DNA of 64,000 nt from Solibacillus palustris (GCF_022549215.1 NZ_JAKZFC010000001.1:1178001-1242000); one strand, 5' to 3'; positions 25,795-34,845 are shown, counted from the first letter of the stretch. The notes: generated from the letters alone by a model not told the origin. Made by a program: numbers and translations.

Positions 25795-26667
25795 ATGAGT
25801 ATAGTGAAATATGAAATTTTAAATAAAGTTGCAGAAGTACAAAGTTTTACAAAAGCTGCGGAACTACTTGGTTTGACGCAATCTGCAATTAGTCATGCGA
25901 TTTCTAGCCTTGAAAAAGAGTTTGGTTTTAATTTAATTCACCGCAATCGAAATGGTGTCAAGTTGACAGAGGATGGGCAAGAAATGTTAATTGAAATGCG
26001 AAAAGTTTTAACCGCACAAGAGCATCTTCAGCAGGCAGCCTCAAATATTTTAGGGGTAAATAAAGGGACTGTAAGAATTGGCTTAATTTCGACCATTTCA
26101 ACCCATTGGATGCCGAATATTATTCCGATTATGGATTCACTTTATCCTGGGATAAGAATTGAGCTACGTGAAGGGGATTATTACGAAATTGAGCAGTGGC
26201 TTTTGAATGGTGAAGTGGATTGTGGCTTTTTAAACCGTACAAGCTCGAAGCAATTTGATTTTTTACCATTAAAGCGCGATCCACTTTTATGTATTGTCTC
26301 AAATGAAAGTCCGCTATATGATAATACTGCAATTGATTTATTAGAAATTGAAAATCTGCCATTTATTATGCCGTCCTATAAAGGAACAAACGATGTCATA
26401 GCGAATTTTGAAAAGTATGGGATTCGTCCGAATATTCGTTTTGAATTATTCGATGAAAAGGCGATTGTAGCAATGGTAGAGCATAATTTGGGAATTAGTA
26501 TTTTGCCGCAAATGGCCGTTGCAATGTTGCCGCAAAATGTGAAAGCGGTACCATTGTTGCAGGAAAGCTTTCGTACAATAGGATTATCAACAAAGCAAAA
26601 ATTATCACCGGCGTCGAAAAAATTTGTTGAAGTATTAGAGCAATGGCTGGCGTCAGTTAAACAATAG
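25795..26667 (+). CDS. LysR family transcriptional regulator
   Basis: The 290-residue protein has an N-terminal winged helix (EILNKVAEVQSFTKAAELLGLTQSAISHAISSLEKEFG) followed by a periplasmic-binding-like effector domain (GTVRIGLISTISTHWMPNIIPIM; VAMVEHNLGISILPQMA). It lies head-to-head with the EamA exporter and 12 bases upstream of the CoaB-like gene. It is likely to control the exporter and perhaps its own downstream neighbour. The coinducer is unknown. Confidence 0.92.
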   Translation: MSIVKYEILNKVAEVQSFTKAAELLGLTQSAISHAISSLEKEFGFNLIHRNRNGVKLTEDGQEMLIEMRKVLTAQEHLQQAASNILGVNKGTVRIGLISTISTHWMPNIIPIMDSLYPGIRIELREGDYYEIEQWLLNGEVDCGFLNRTSSKQFDFLPLKRDPLLCIVSNESPLYDNTAIDLLEIENLPFIMPSYKGTNDVIANFEKYGIRPNIRFELFDEKAIVAMVEHNLGISILPQMAVAMLPQNVKAVPLLQESFRTIGLSTKQKLSPASKKFVEVLEQWLASVKQ

Positions 26668-26679
26668 TGGGGGATACGA

Positions 26680-27342
26680 ATGTTATCAGGGAAAAAGATA
26701 TTAATTACTAGTGGGGGCACATTTGAAAAGTGGGATAATGTGCGTGGCCATACGAATTTATCGAAAGGAACTATGGGCTGCTATTTAGCAGAGGAGGCTT
26801 ATGCAAAAAATGCAGAAGTCATCTATATGCACGGGATTTTCACACAATTGCCAGAGCATAAGGACCAAATGCGACTTGTAAAGTATGAAGGAATTGAGGA
26901 GTTAGGGCAAACATTAAAGCAAATTGTCGAAACGGAGCACATTGACTATGTCATTATGGCAGTCGCTGGCTCTGATTGGATAATCGACAAAGTGTTTGAC
27001 CAATCAGGGAATGAGCTGACGGAAAAAGGAAAAATGCCATCTGATGAGCCACCGATTATTCACTTTAAAAAGGCGCCGAAAATTTTAGCGCAAGTGAAAA
27101 ATTGGGCACCGAATACTGCACTAATCGGCTTTAAATTAGAAGCGACGGAAGATGAACAATTTTTAATCGACCGTGCTACAACGCGAATGCAAGTAGCTAA
27201 CGCAGATTATATGGTTGCGAACAGTTCAAAATCATTATACGGTGCGACGGAACCACATTTGATTATTTCTAAAACTGGAGCTGTTATAAAAAGAGACGGC
27301 AAAGAGGACGCTGCTAAGGCACTAATGGGCTTATTAAAATAA
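26680..27342 (+). CDS. Stand-alone phosphopantothenate-cysteine ligase-like protein (CoaB domain)
   Basis: The 220-residue protein resembles the separate CoaB of streptococci and enterococci rather than the fused CoaBC. Landmarks are ILITSGGTFEKWDNVRGHTNLSKGTMG, the Asp/Lys-rich IHFKKAPKILAQVKNWAP and LIGFKLEATEDE, and a late VANSSKSLYG. CoaB joins 4'-phosphopantothenate and cysteine using a nucleotide triphosphate. No CoaC partner is nearby. If the genome also has a fused CoaBC, this would be a paralogue with a different job. ATG follows a GGGGGAT site, 12 bases after lysR. Confidence 0.8.
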   Translation: MLSGKKILITSGGTFEKWDNVRGHTNLSKGTMGCYLAEEAYAKNAEVIYMHGIFTQLPEHKDQMRLVKYEGIEELGQTLKQIVETEHIDYVIMAVAGSDWIIDKVFDQSGNELTEKGKMPSDEPPIIHFKKAPKILAQVKNWAPNTALIGFKLEATEDEQFLIDRATTRMQVANADYMVANSSKSLYGATEPHLIISKTGAVIKRDGKEDAAKALMGLLK

Positions 27343-27411
27343 GAGAGCTAAATTTGACGCGAGTTTATGGTATAATTGGAATATTCTTTTTATTTCAATG
27401 AGGTGTTAGAC

Positions 27412-27897
27412 ATGTCGATTCAGTCAGTAAAGGCGTATTTTGATACGCAAGGACGATTACAGGACGTACTTGAATTTACCGAAAGTAGCGCAACCGTAGA
27501 GCAAGCGGCTAATGTGCTAAATGTTATACCTGCTCGTATTGCCAAAACATTATCCTTCCATAGTTCTGATGATAAGGGATTACTTGTTGTTGCGGCAGGT
27601 GATGCGAAAATTGATAATAGTAAATTTAAACAACAATTTGGCTTAAAGGCGAAAATGCTCGATTTTGAAACAGTAGCAGTCTTAACGGGGCATCCTGTAG
27701 GTGGTGTTTGTCCATTTGCGTTAGCGAATGATTTATCAGTATTTTTAGACGTGTCGTTAAAGCGTTTCACGACCGTTTTTCCGGCTTGTGGCAGTGCCAA
27801 TTCTGCGATAGAGCTAACATGTGATGAATTAGAGCGTTATACAGTTGCTAGCACTTGGGTTGACGTTTGTAAAGCTTGGCATGAGACGGAGGACTAG
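27412..27897 (+). CDS. YbaK/EbsC-type aminoacyl-tRNA deacylase
   Basis: Start at the ATG after GAGGTG; an earlier ATG at 27376 has no ribosome site. The 161-residue protein has the YbaK/ProX editing fold: VEQAANVLNVIPARIAKTLSFH, VVAAGDAKIDNSKFKQQFG, the GHPVGGVCPFAL loop, and FPACGSANSAIELTCDEL. Such proteins hydrolyse mischarged Cys- or Ala-tRNA(Pro). The Lys needed for catalysis fits IAKTLSF. It ends three bases before the VOC gene, so they are co-transcribed. Confidence 0.88.
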   Translation: MSIQSVKAYFDTQGRLQDVLEFTESSATVEQAANVLNVIPARIAKTLSFHSSDDKGLLVVAAGDAKIDNSKFKQQFGLKAKMLDFETVAVLTGHPVGGVCPFALANDLSVFLDVSLKRFTTVFPACGSANSAIELTCDELERYTVASTWVDVCKAWHETED

Positions 27898-27900
27898 GAA

Positions 27901-28704
27901 ATGTATCTATTTGATCACGTTGTCCATTTTGTAGAAAAGCCAGAGTTTGCAGTTGAATGTTTGCAAAATGAAGGCATTCACACCGTTATGGGCGGTAAAC
28001 ACGAAATGTGGGGTACATATAACGCACTAAGCTATTTTGATTTAAGCTACATAGAGTGTATAGGCATTTTTGATGAAGCCTTATTTGAACAGGCAGCGAG
28101 CGAGAAATATTCTTTACATGCAAGCTTTGCCAATCGTCGCCAAGTTGGGCTAAAACGCTTTGCGATTCGAACTACAACTATTGAACAAGATGCAAAAAAA
28201 TTTACAGAAGCAGGTCTAGAAGTATATGGACCAACTCATTATTCAAGAACACGTGAAGATGGTTCGGTAGTTCGTTGGCAATTATTATATGTGGGTTATC
28301 CAAAATCAACTATCGAATTTCCATTTTTCATTCAGTGGGACGAGTATGATGAACAGCGCCGTAGCTTACTTACTGAGCATGGGGTACTGGCAACACATCA
28401 ATCTGGGGACTTACAATTAGCAGAACTCCATTTTGTCGTACCAAATTTTGTCGCGGTCACGCAAATGGCAACTCTTTGCGAGGCAACTGTAGTAAAACAT
28501 ACTAAAATTGAAGACAATGTTCAAAGTATGACGGTGAGATTACCGAATATTGAACTCGTATTCCATTGTCCTACAGGTGTTGGACGCGTATGGAATTATA
28601 TGCTTGACCATGGTTATGGCATACAAAAGCTTGTGTTGACAGGGGCAAAAGTCAGCGAAACGATTGAGTATGACGGCGCTACCTATGAAATGACAACACG
28701 ATAA
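27901..28704 (+). CDS. VOC (glyoxalase-like) family protein
   Basis: The 267-residue protein matches the two-module glyoxalase-like proteins with an N-terminal DHVVHFVEKPEFAVECLQNEGI, a second-strand GGKHEMWGTYNALSYFDLSYIECIGIFD, and a long C-terminal half with another VOC-like strand set. Metal ligands would come from DHVVH and conserved Glu residues. No reaction can be assigned. It follows the YbaK-like gene by three bases. Confidence 0.8.
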   Translation: MYLFDHVVHFVEKPEFAVECLQNEGIHTVMGGKHEMWGTYNALSYFDLSYIECIGIFDEALFEQAASEKYSLHASFANRRQVGLKRFAIRTTTIEQDAKKFTEAGLEVYGPTHYSRTREDGSVVRWQLLYVGYPKSTIEFPFFIQWDEYDEQRRSLLTEHGVLATHQSGDLQLAELHFVVPNFVAVTQMATLCEATVVKHTKIEDNVQSMTVRLPNIELVFHCPTGVGRVWNYMLDHGYGIQKLVLTGAKVSETIEYDGATYEMTTR

Positions 28705-28726
28705 TACATATTAAAGGAGCATATTT

Positions 28727-28963
28727 ATGGCAAATTTAACGAAGCAAGAGGCATTACAAGCATTAAACAACAGCCAATTTGTAGGTTTTACTACGGCAAC
28801 AGGAAACGTAATTGTAAAGAAATCGAATCGCACAAATTACGATATTTTTGTCTATGAGGATGGTAATGATGAGCCTTCCCACTATATTGGTAAAATTACA
28901 AATGTATTAGCAACTTTTAATGATAAAAAAAGTAACAAGGACTTTGTGATAGTAGAAAAATAA
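28727..28963 (+). CDS. Small conserved-looking protein, unknown function
   Basis: A 78-residue acidic/basic mixed protein with a strong AAAGGAGCA site. Strands such as FVGFTTATGNVIVKK and YDIFVYED and a final KDFVIVEK suggest a small beta-rich soluble fold. No membrane segment or signal peptide. It closes the CoaB-YbaK-VOC run and is followed directly by a terminator shared with the convergent cold-shock gene. I do not recognise the family. Confidence 0.6.
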   Translation: MANLTKQEALQALNNSQFVGFTTATGNVIVKKSNRTNYDIFVYEDGNDEPSHYIGKITNVLATFNDKKSNKDFVIVEK

Positions 28964-29003
28964 AAAAAAGCTGTAAACGGCCATTGTGCGCGTTTACGGC
29001 TTG
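28962..29003. terminator. Bidirectional terminator between convergent genes
   Basis: AAGCTGTAAACG and CGTTTACGGCTT pair (one G-T) around GCCATTGTGCG. An A8 tract on the left gives T8 for the minus strand, and the right side reads TTGATTTATTTTTT for the plus strand. Confidence 0.88.
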
Positions 29004-29005
29004 AT

Positions 29006-29206
29006 TTATTTTTTCATGACATTCGCAGCTTGTGCACCGCGTACGCCGTCAATAACTTCAAATTCTACGGCCTGTCCTTCATCTAACGTGCGGAAGCCTT
29101 CCTCTTTTATGCCAGTAAAGTGTACGAATACATCTTCGCCATTGTCACATTCTATAAATCCATACCCTTTCTCATTGTCGAACCATTTTACAGTGCCTTG
29201 GTGCAT
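29006..29206 (-). CDS. Cold-shock protein (CspA family)
   Basis: The 66-residue OB-fold protein carries the RNA-binding motifs KGYGFIE (RNP1) and VFVHF (RNP2). It starts [15 protein letters not shown]; the aromatic surface that stacks on single-stranded RNA or DNA is complete. It is an RNA chaperone of the cytosol. ATG follows GGAGGAGATGG. Its 5' leader of about 65 nt is in keeping with csp mRNAs. Confidence 0.96.
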   Translation of the reverse strand: MHQGTVKWFDNEKGYGFIECDNGEDVFVHFTGIKEEGFRTLDEGQAVEFEVIDGVRGAQAANVMKK

Positions 29207-29272
29207 TCGCCATCTCCTCCGATACTGTCAAAATTCAATTGAAAACGAAAAGTTACAGAATATTACGAATAA

Positions 29273-29302
29273 ACTATATAATAAATATGCGATTGATGTC
29301 AA
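29273..29302 (-). promoter_or_regulatory. Promoter of the cold-shock gene
   Basis: On the minus strand a perfect -35 TTGACA (29302-29297) and -10 TATAGT (29278-29273) are separated by 18 bases, placed to give a short leader before the GGAGGAG site. Confidence 0.65.
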
Positions 29303-29394
29303 TAATTTGTCGATTTAACATAGGATTTTTGTTTATCAACATAGACAAAACAGACTATAATAAGAAGCAACTATGATAGAAAGTAGGGCAAATC

Positions 29395-31071
29395 ATGACA
29401 ACTACGACAAAACCTTTAACTGATATTGAAATTGCTAACGAAGCGACAATGAAACCGATAGTGGAAATTGCAGAAAAAGCGGGCATTCCGTTAGATGCAG
29501 TGGAGCAATACGGACGCTTTAAAGCAAAAATTGACACTAGCAAAGTAGTAGGCGATGCAAATGCCAAAGTCATTTTAGTTACAGCAATTAGCCCGACTCC
29601 AGCGGGCGAGGGAAAATCAACTGTAACAGTTGGCTTAGCAGATGCCTTATATCAATTAGATAAAAGTGTAATGGTAGCTTTACGTGAACCATCATTAGGT
29701 CCTGTAATGGGTGTAAAAGGTGGCGCAACAGGTGGTGGTTACGCTCAAGTATTGCCAATGGAGCAAATTAATCTTCATTTCAATGGGGACTTCCATGCGA
29801 TCACAACAGCGAACAATGCGCTATCAGCATTAATTGACAACCATCTTCATCAAGGTAATGTGCTAAACATCGACCCACGCCGTATTATTTGGAAGCGTGT
29901 ATTAGATTTAAACGACCGCGCATTACGTCATGTGACAGTTGGTTTAGGTGGCCCATTACAAGGTGTTCCACGTGAAGATGGCTTCGATATTACGGTTGCG
30001 TCTGAAATCATGGCGATTTTCTGTTTAGCGACAAGCATTCAGGACTTAAAGGAACGCTTAAAACGTATTTTAATTGGCTATACATATGATCGCCAGCCAG
30101 TAACAGTTGGCGATTTGCAAGTAGAAGGTGCGTTAACGTTAATTTTAAAGGAAGCATTAAATCCTAACTTAGTACAAACAATCGAAGGTACGCCGGCATT
30201 AATTCATGGTGGCCCATTTGCAAACATCGCACACGGCTGTAACTCCATTATCGCAACACAAACTGCGCGTAAATTGGCAGATATCGTCATTACAGAGGCA
30301 GGTTTTGGTTCAGATTTAGGGGCAGAAAAATTCCTAAATATTAAAGCACGTGAAGCAGGCTTTAAACCGAGCGCTGTTGTTATTGTTGCGACAATTCGTG
30401 CACTTAAAATGCACGGCGGCGTAGCAAAAACAGAATTAGTTGCTCAAAATGTAGAGGCATTGAGAGTTGGGATTGCCAACTTAGCGCAGCATGTTGCAAA
30501 CGTACGTAATTTTGGTTTGGAGCCTGTCATCGCATTAAATCGTTTTATTACAGATACTGAAGCTGAGATAGCCTTCGTATTAGAATGGGCTCAGGCAAAT
30601 GAAGTTCGTATCGCGCGTACAAATGTGTGGGAAGAGGGCGGAAAAGGCGGAATTGAGCTAGCAAAACAAGTGCTAGAAGTAATTGAGCAGCCTAACGATT
30701 TCCATCAATTATATGAGCTACAAGAAACGGTTGAACAAAAGTTAACAAAAATTGTACAACAGGTGTATGGTGGCGCAGGCGTAATATTAACAGACGCGGC
30801 GAAAAAACAATTAACAACGATTGAAAAAAATGGCTGGGATAACTTGCCGATTTGTATGGCAAAAACGCAATATTCATTATCGGATCAACCAAGTTTACTT
30901 GGTCGCCCAACAGATTTTGTTGTAACAATTCGCGAAATTATTCCAAAACTTGGTGCAGGATTCTTAGTGTGCTTAACTGGCGACATAATGACAATGCCAG
31001 GTTTACCAAAACAACCAGCAGCTTTACGTATGGACGTAGCTGAAGACGGTAGCGCAGTTGGGTTATTCTAG
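29395..31071 (+). CDS. fhs: Formate-tetrahydrofolate ligase
   Basis: The 558-residue protein has the full length of FTHFS, which makes 10-formyl-THF from formate, THF and ATP for one-carbon metabolism. The ATP-binding P-loop reads [14 protein letters not shown], and [31 protein letters not shown] is nearly invariant in the family. The C-terminal [27 protein letters not shown] is also invariant. It is monocistronic with its own terminator. Confidence 0.97.
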   Translation: MTTTTKPLTDIEIANEATMKPIVEIAEKAGIPLDAVEQYGRFKAKIDTSKVVGDANAKVILVTAISPTPAGEGKSTVTVGLADALYQLDKSVMVALREPSLGPVMGVKGGATGGGYAQVLPMEQINLHFNGDFHAITTANNALSALIDNHLHQGNVLNIDPRRIIWKRVLDLNDRALRHVTVGLGGPLQGVPREDGFDITVASEIMAIFCLATSIQDLKERLKRILIGYTYDRQPVTVGDLQVEGALTLILKEALNPNLVQTIEGTPALIHGGPFANIAHGCNSIIATQTARKLADIVITEAGFGSDLGAEKFLNIKAREAGFKPSAVVIVATIRALKMHGGVAKTELVAQNVEALRVGIANLAQHVANVRNFGLEPVIALNRFITDTEAEIAFVLEWAQANEVRIARTNVWEEGGKGGIELAKQVLEVIEQPNDFHQLYELQETVEQKLTKIVQQVYGGAGVILTDAAKKQLTTIEKNGWDNLPICMAKTQYSLSDQPSLLGRPTDFVVTIREIIPKLGAGFLVCLTGDIMTMPGLPKQPAALRMDVAEDGSAVGLF

Positions 31072-31077
31072 TAAATA

Positions 31078-31119
31078 AAAAAAACGTATTCGTGTAAATA
31101 TCGCGAATACGTTTTTTTA
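31078..31119 (+). terminator. Terminator of fhs
   Basis: AAAACGTATTCG pairs with CGAATACGTTTT, followed by a T run, seven bases beyond the stop codon. It may also serve the small peptide gene converging from the right. Confidence 0.92.
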
Positions 31120-31153
31120 TGCTTTACCATTAGTCAATTTATTCAAATCCTTT

Positions 31154-31306
31154 TTAGAACATTAAACCGAAGAAGTGTGTAACTACCGCATATGCACAAC
31201 TTGCTCCATAAACAGCTGAACCGATTATTATTGGAGAGATTACTAATAATCCTTTACGTTCTTTTTCACTCATAACATGTGATTGTTGTATTTGAATAGC
31301 TTTCAT
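31154..31306 (-). CDS. Small hydrophobic peptide gene (50 aa)
   Basis: An ATG behind AAAAGGGAGTG opens a 50-residue frame. The first 18 residues are polar (MKAIQIQQSHVMSEKERKG) and the rest is one hydrophobic, Gly/Ala/Ser-rich stretch ending HFFGLMF. The coding signal rests on the strong ribosome site, isolation in its own intergenic space and the amphipathic design. It could be a membrane micropeptide, a toxin of a toxin-antitoxin pair or a bacteriocin-like peptide. No maturation or immunity gene is adjacent, so no function is assigned. Confidence 0.6.
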   Translation of the reverse strand: MKAIQIQQSHVMSEKERKGLLVISPIIIGSAVYGASCAYAVVTHFFGLMF

Positions 31307-31309
31307 AAT

Positions 31310-31950
31310 AAACACTCCCTTTTTCTACTTTATGTCTTCTTATTGCTATTATATGTCTTGATTTTATAAAAATCAATATAAATGTTCACAATTCCGACAA
31401 AAAAGTTATTTATAATACAAAAATGATTATTTGGCGAGTATTTTATTGTTGACGAATGGATTTGTAACAAATTCGAATTTATTATCCAACTGAGTAAGCT
31501 GCATGATCAATCGAAATTGTTATGACTAATGATAAAGACATACATTAATTATTATGTTTAATCAGTTACACAAAAATGCATATTGGATGTTTTACTTATG
31601 AAAAAATGAAATCCGTTAAATATGGTGATAAATCCCTAAATTCAAATATCGCTAATGGGAAAATTTAAATATGGATGTTATTCGGTGCAGCTGCATACCT
31701 TTAAATAATAAGAAGGACAGTAGATAAAATGATGATTATTAATGATAAATATCTGATGTTCACATAATTAATTGTTTTTTAATCCGGTAAATAAAGACCA
31801 TTTAAAAAAATGAAAGATGGATATTGATAAAAATCCTCAAATATTGCAATGATTTTTCAAGTTTTCGAGATGTTGATCTTTGTTTTTTCAAGTAGCTAAA
31901 GAATTTCAATGGTGGATTAATTAAGCGGATTTAAAAAAAGGGGGATTTTT
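31310..31950. other. Long AT-rich region upstream of the PTS operon
   Basis: About 640 bases with no convincing gene. It must contain the promoter of the PTS-transketolase operon. I see a short palindrome GGTGCAGCTGCATACC near 31684-31699 but no clear catabolite (cre) site or antiterminator hairpin. Many stop codons occur in all frames. Confidence 0.5.
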
Positions 31951-32394
31951 TTGCAACGTGAATTATTGGAGAAAGATGCGATTTTGCTCCAGCAAGATGC
32001 AGCTAGTTGGGAAGATGCAATAAAAAAAGCGGGGCAACTTTTGATAGATACAGGAAAAATTCAGGAAAGTTATATCGAGGCAACGATTCGCAATATTCAT
32101 GAATTAGGACCATATATTTTAATTGCACCAAATGTAGCATTACCTCATTCGCGACCTGAAGATGGGGTGCTTGAACAGGGGATTTCAGTATTAACGCTAA
32201 GAAAAAGTGTGGAATTTGATTCTGAAAAACCATTTAAACTTGTAATTTGTTTAGCAGCAGTTGATGAAAACTTACACATTGAGATGCTTCAAAAAATTGC
32301 AGAAGTTATTGCAGACGAAGCATTAGTGAACAAATTATTATCATCTACTTCTGTGGATGAAGTATACAAAATGTTCAACGGGGAGGTGAGTTAA
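31951..32394 (+). CDS. PTS enzyme IIA, ascorbate/mannitol type
   Basis: The 147-residue protein starts at TTG after GGGGGA. It is a EIIA of the mannitol/fructose/ascorbate superfamily: DAILLQQDAASWEDAIKKAGQLL, NVALPHSRPEDGV with the phosphorylated His near residue 66, and LVICLAAVDENLHIEMLQKIAEVI. It takes phosphate from HPr and passes it to the IIB Cys. It is the first gene of the operon IIA-IIB-IIC-transketolase-HPr. Its TAA stop is immediately followed, in the same frame, by the IIB coding sequence. Confidence 0.92.
   Translation: MQRELLEKDAILLQQDAASWEDAIKKAGQLLIDTGKIQESYIEATIRNIHELGPYILIAPNVALPHSRPEDGVLEQGISVLTLRKSVEFDSEKPFKLVICLAAVDENLHIEMLQKIAEVIADEALVNKLLSSTSVDEVYKMFNGEVS
32380..32390 (+). 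promoter_or_regulatory. Strong ribosome site for IIB inside the end of IIA
   Basis: GGGGAGGTGAG lies in the last codons of the IIA gene. It is correctly spaced for the ATT at 32395 and too far (about 30 bases) from the first ATG at 32419. Confidence 0.75.
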
Positions 32395-32661
32395 ATTAAG
32401 ATTTTAGCAGTATGCGGTATGGGCTTTGGCTCTTCAATGATGTTAAAAATGACAATCGAAAAAGTATTAAGGGAAAAAGGCATCAAAGCAGATGTTCAAA
32501 CGTCTGATTTTAGTACTGCTGGTAGTGAAAAAGCAGATTTCATTTTCACAAATGAAGAATTTGGGCGACAACTAGCTGGTGGGACTGTTCCGGTAGTAGC
32601 GATTAAAAACATCGCTGACACAAAAGAAGTGCGTGAAAAGTTAGAAGCGGCATTACAATAA
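32395..32661 (+). CDS. PTS enzyme IIB, lactose/ascorbate type, ATT start (or readthrough)
   Basis: IIB proteins of this family begin K-I-L-A-V-C-G-M-G, with the Cys as phosphate carrier. Here those codons run from 32398 and are preceded only by ATT, directly after the IIA stop TAA. The first ATG in frame (32419) would remove the Cys and the P-loop start. I therefore place the start at ATT 32395, giving 88 residues with Cys at position 7. Alternatives are readthrough of the TAA to make a IIA-IIB fusion, or a base error for ATG. The rest (FGSSMMLKMTIEKVL, EKADFIFTNEEF) is normal. Confidence 0.8.
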   Translation: MKILAVCGMGFGSSMMLKMTIEKVLREKGIKADVQTSDFSTAGSEKADFIFTNEEFGRQLAGGTVPVVAIKNIADTKEVREKLEAALQ

Positions 32662-32685
32662 TCTAATTTGTTTGGAGGATTTAAA

Positions 32686-33951
32686 ATGGCGTTTATTGAG
32701 TTTTTAATGAATGAGATATTAAGTATTCCGGCTGTATTAGTAGGTCTTATTGTTTTCATTGGTTTAGTTACTCAACGCGCTGATTTTTCTAAAGTTACAT
32801 CTGGAACATTGAAAAGTATTATTGGTTTCTTAATTCTTGGCGCAGGTGCAAGTGTCATTGTCGGCTCTTTAGAGTCTTTAGGAGGAATCATTGAAGATCG
32901 CTTTAATATTCAAGGCGTTATTCCAAATAATGAAGCGGTAGTAGCTTTAGCGCAAAAATTATTTGGAACAGAAACAGCATTAATCATGGGATTTGGTTTT
33001 GTTATGAATATTATTTTTGCTCGTTTCACCCCGATGAAGTATATATTCTTAACAGGACACCATACATTTTTCATGGCAGCATTATTGTCCGCAGTTCTTG
33101 GTACAGCAGGGCTTGATGGTGCATGGTTAGTAATTGTTGGTTCAATTATTTTAGGGTTTTTAATGGTAGTGATGCCAGCGATTGCACAGCCATTCATGCG
33201 TCAAATAACAGGTAATGACGACGTGGCAATGGGGCATTTCTCAACAGCAGGTTACGTTGTTGCAGGTTTAGTTGGGAAAGCAATCGGTAATAAAGATAAG
33301 TCCACAGAGGATATCAAAATTTCGGATAAATGGGCTTTCTTAAAAGATTCTTTGCTTTCAACGGCGTTAACAATGATCGCAATCTTTGTGATTATCGCAA
33401 TTTTAGCTGGATCTGACATTGTTAACGAATATTCTGCAGGTCAAAACTTTATTATGTTTAGTATTATCCAAGGGTTAACTTTTGCAGCTGGTTTGTCCAT
33501 CATTTTATTAGGGGTTCGAATGATTTTAAACGAAATCGTCCCAGCGTTTAAAGGGATTGCTGATAAGTTAGTTCCGGGCGCTAAACCAGCATTAGATGTA
33601 CCAATCGTATTCCCATATGCCCCAACAGCTGTACTAATAGGATTTTTATTCAGTTTTGCAGGAGGATTAGTTTCAATGGCGGTCCTTGGTGGATTGTCAA
33701 TGGCATTAATCATTCCTGGTTTAGTACCGCATTTCTTTACAGGTGCAGGTGCAGGAGTATTTGGAAATGCAACGGGTGGTCGTGTAGGTGCGGCAGTAGG
33801 TGGGTTTGTAAATGGTATTTTAATTAGTTTCATCCCAGCATTTTTACTACCAGTATTAGGGGATTTAGGCTTTGCAAATACAACTTTCGGTGATACGGAT
33901 TTTGGTATTGTAGGAATTATTATTGGGTATATAGCTAGCCTATTTGGCTAA
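32686..33951 (+). CDS. PTS ascorbate-type enzyme IIC (UlaA-like)
   Basis: Start at ATG 32686, after GGAGG (an upstream TTG overlaps the site). The 421-residue integral membrane protein has about ten helices and UlaA hallmarks: PAVLVGLIVFIGLVTQ, GFLILGAGASVIVGSL, FARFTPMKYIFLTGHHTFFMA and PHFFTGAGAGVFGNATGGRVGA. It carries the sugar across the membrane with phosphorylation by IIB. L-ascorbate is the family's known substrate, but relatives serve other sugars and the usual UlaD/E/F enzymes are absent here. Confidence 0.92.
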   Translation: MAFIEFLMNEILSIPAVLVGLIVFIGLVTQRADFSKVTSGTLKSIIGFLILGAGASVIVGSLESLGGIIEDRFNIQGVIPNNEAVVALAQKLFGTETALIMGFGFVMNIIFARFTPMKYIFLTGHHTFFMAALLSAVLGTAGLDGAWLVIVGSIILGFLMVVMPAIAQPFMRQITGNDDVAMGHFSTAGYVVAGLVGKAIGNKDKSTEDIKISDKWAFLKDSLLSTALTMIAIFVIIAILAGSDIVNEYSAGQNFIMFSIIQGLTFAAGLSIILLGVRMILNEIVPAFKGIADKLVPGAKPALDVPIVFPYAPTAVLIGFLFSFAGGLVSMAVLGGLSMALIIPGLVPHFFTGAGAGVFGNATGGRVGAAVGGFVNGILISFIPAFLLPVLGDLGFANTTFGDTDFGIVGIIIGYIASLFG

Positions 33952-33962
33952 TAGCAAAAAAT

Positions 33963-33997
33963 TAACCTTCTTCTGAATAAAGAGGAAGGTTATTTTT
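33963..33997 (+). terminator. Hairpin between IIC and transketolase
   Basis: AACCTTC-t-TCT pairs with AGA-g-GAAGGTT, followed by ATTTTTT. It is probably a partial terminator that lowers expression of the downstream transketolase genes relative to the PTS genes. Confidence 0.75.
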
Positions 33998-34014
33998 TAA
34001 AGGGGATGAATGTG

Positions 34015-34845
34015 ATGATCTCTATTCAACAACTTGAAAACCACGCAGTTAACATTCGTCGCAAAATTATAGAAACAGCGCATTATAAAAAACAGGGTCA
34101 TGTTGGAGGCTCATTATCTGCGGTGGATATTTTGACAGTTTTATATTTTGATAAGCTGAATTTGAATGGAAATGAAATGCGTGATCGCTTTGTATTATCA
34201 AAAGGGCATGTAGCACTTGGTCTATATTGTACGTTAGCTGAGCGTGGCTTAATTGAAATGGAGGAACTTAAAACATTTGATAGCTTTAATTCGCGTTTGC
34301 AGGCACATCCGGATATGACGAGGCTTGAAAGTTTAGATATGTCGACGGGCTCTTTAGGACAAGGGCTATCAACGGCTGTTGGAATGGCGATGGGTGCAAA
34401 ATATTTATCACAATCATTTCATGTATTCGTACTCCTTGGTGATGGTGAGTCACAGGAAGGTCAAGTGTGGGAAGCCGCTTCCATAGCAGCACGCTACAAG
34501 TTAAACAATTTAACGGTTATTGTTGACTGCAATGGATTACAGCAATTTGGGTGGCATGAAGAGAATCAAGTATTTCCGCCTGATCAACATTTACCTGAGA
34601 AATTTAAAAGTTTTGGCTTCCTTGTACAAGAGGTTGATGGACATAGTATTGCATCGCTACAAAAAGTGCTTGAGCAAAGTAAGCAAAACCAAACTAATCA
34701 ACCAATAGCTATTATTGCTAAAACGGTAAAAGGTAAAGGGGTATCCTTTATGGAAAACAACTATTTATGGCATTCCAAAGCCCCAAATGACGAGGAGCTA
34801 GACCAGGCACTTCTACAGCTTGAAGTAGGTGGTGAGTGTAGATGA
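34015..34845 (+). CDS. Transketolase, N-terminal subunit
   Basis: Start preferred at ATG 34015, eight bases after AAAGGGG; ATG 34006 and GTG 34012 are in frame. About 276 residues form the TPP-binding half: KKQGHVGGSLSAVDILTVLYF, LSKGHVALGLYCTLAERG, and GDGESQEGQVWEAA, the diphosphate/metal motif, followed by VIVDCNGLQQFG. It pairs with the next gene to form one active site and moves two-carbon units between sugar phosphates. It overlaps the second subunit gene by 4 bases. Confidence 0.95.
   Translation: MISIQQLENHAVNIRRKIIETAHYKKQGHVGGSLSAVDILTVLYFDKLNLNGNEMRDRFVLSKGHVALGLYCTLAERGLIEMEELKTFDSFNSRLQAHPDMTRLESLDMSTGSLGQGLSTAVGMAMGAKYLSQSFHVFVLLGDGESQEGQVWEAASIAARYKLNNLTVIVDCNGLQQFGWHEENQVFPPDQHLPEKFKSFGFLVQEVDGHSIASLQKVLEQSKQNQTNQPIAIIAKTVKGKGVSFMENNYLWHSKAPNDEELDQALLQLEVGGECR

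Noticed and set aside
28986-29318. A 110-codon plus-strand frame over the cold-shock gene
   Set aside because: It is antisense to a certain Csp gene and begins inside a terminator; no start signal.
31600-31625. Possible catabolite-control (cre) site TGAAATCCGTTAAA upstream of the PTS operon
   Set aside because: It lacks the central CG at the right position of TGWAANCGNTNWCA and is not symmetric.
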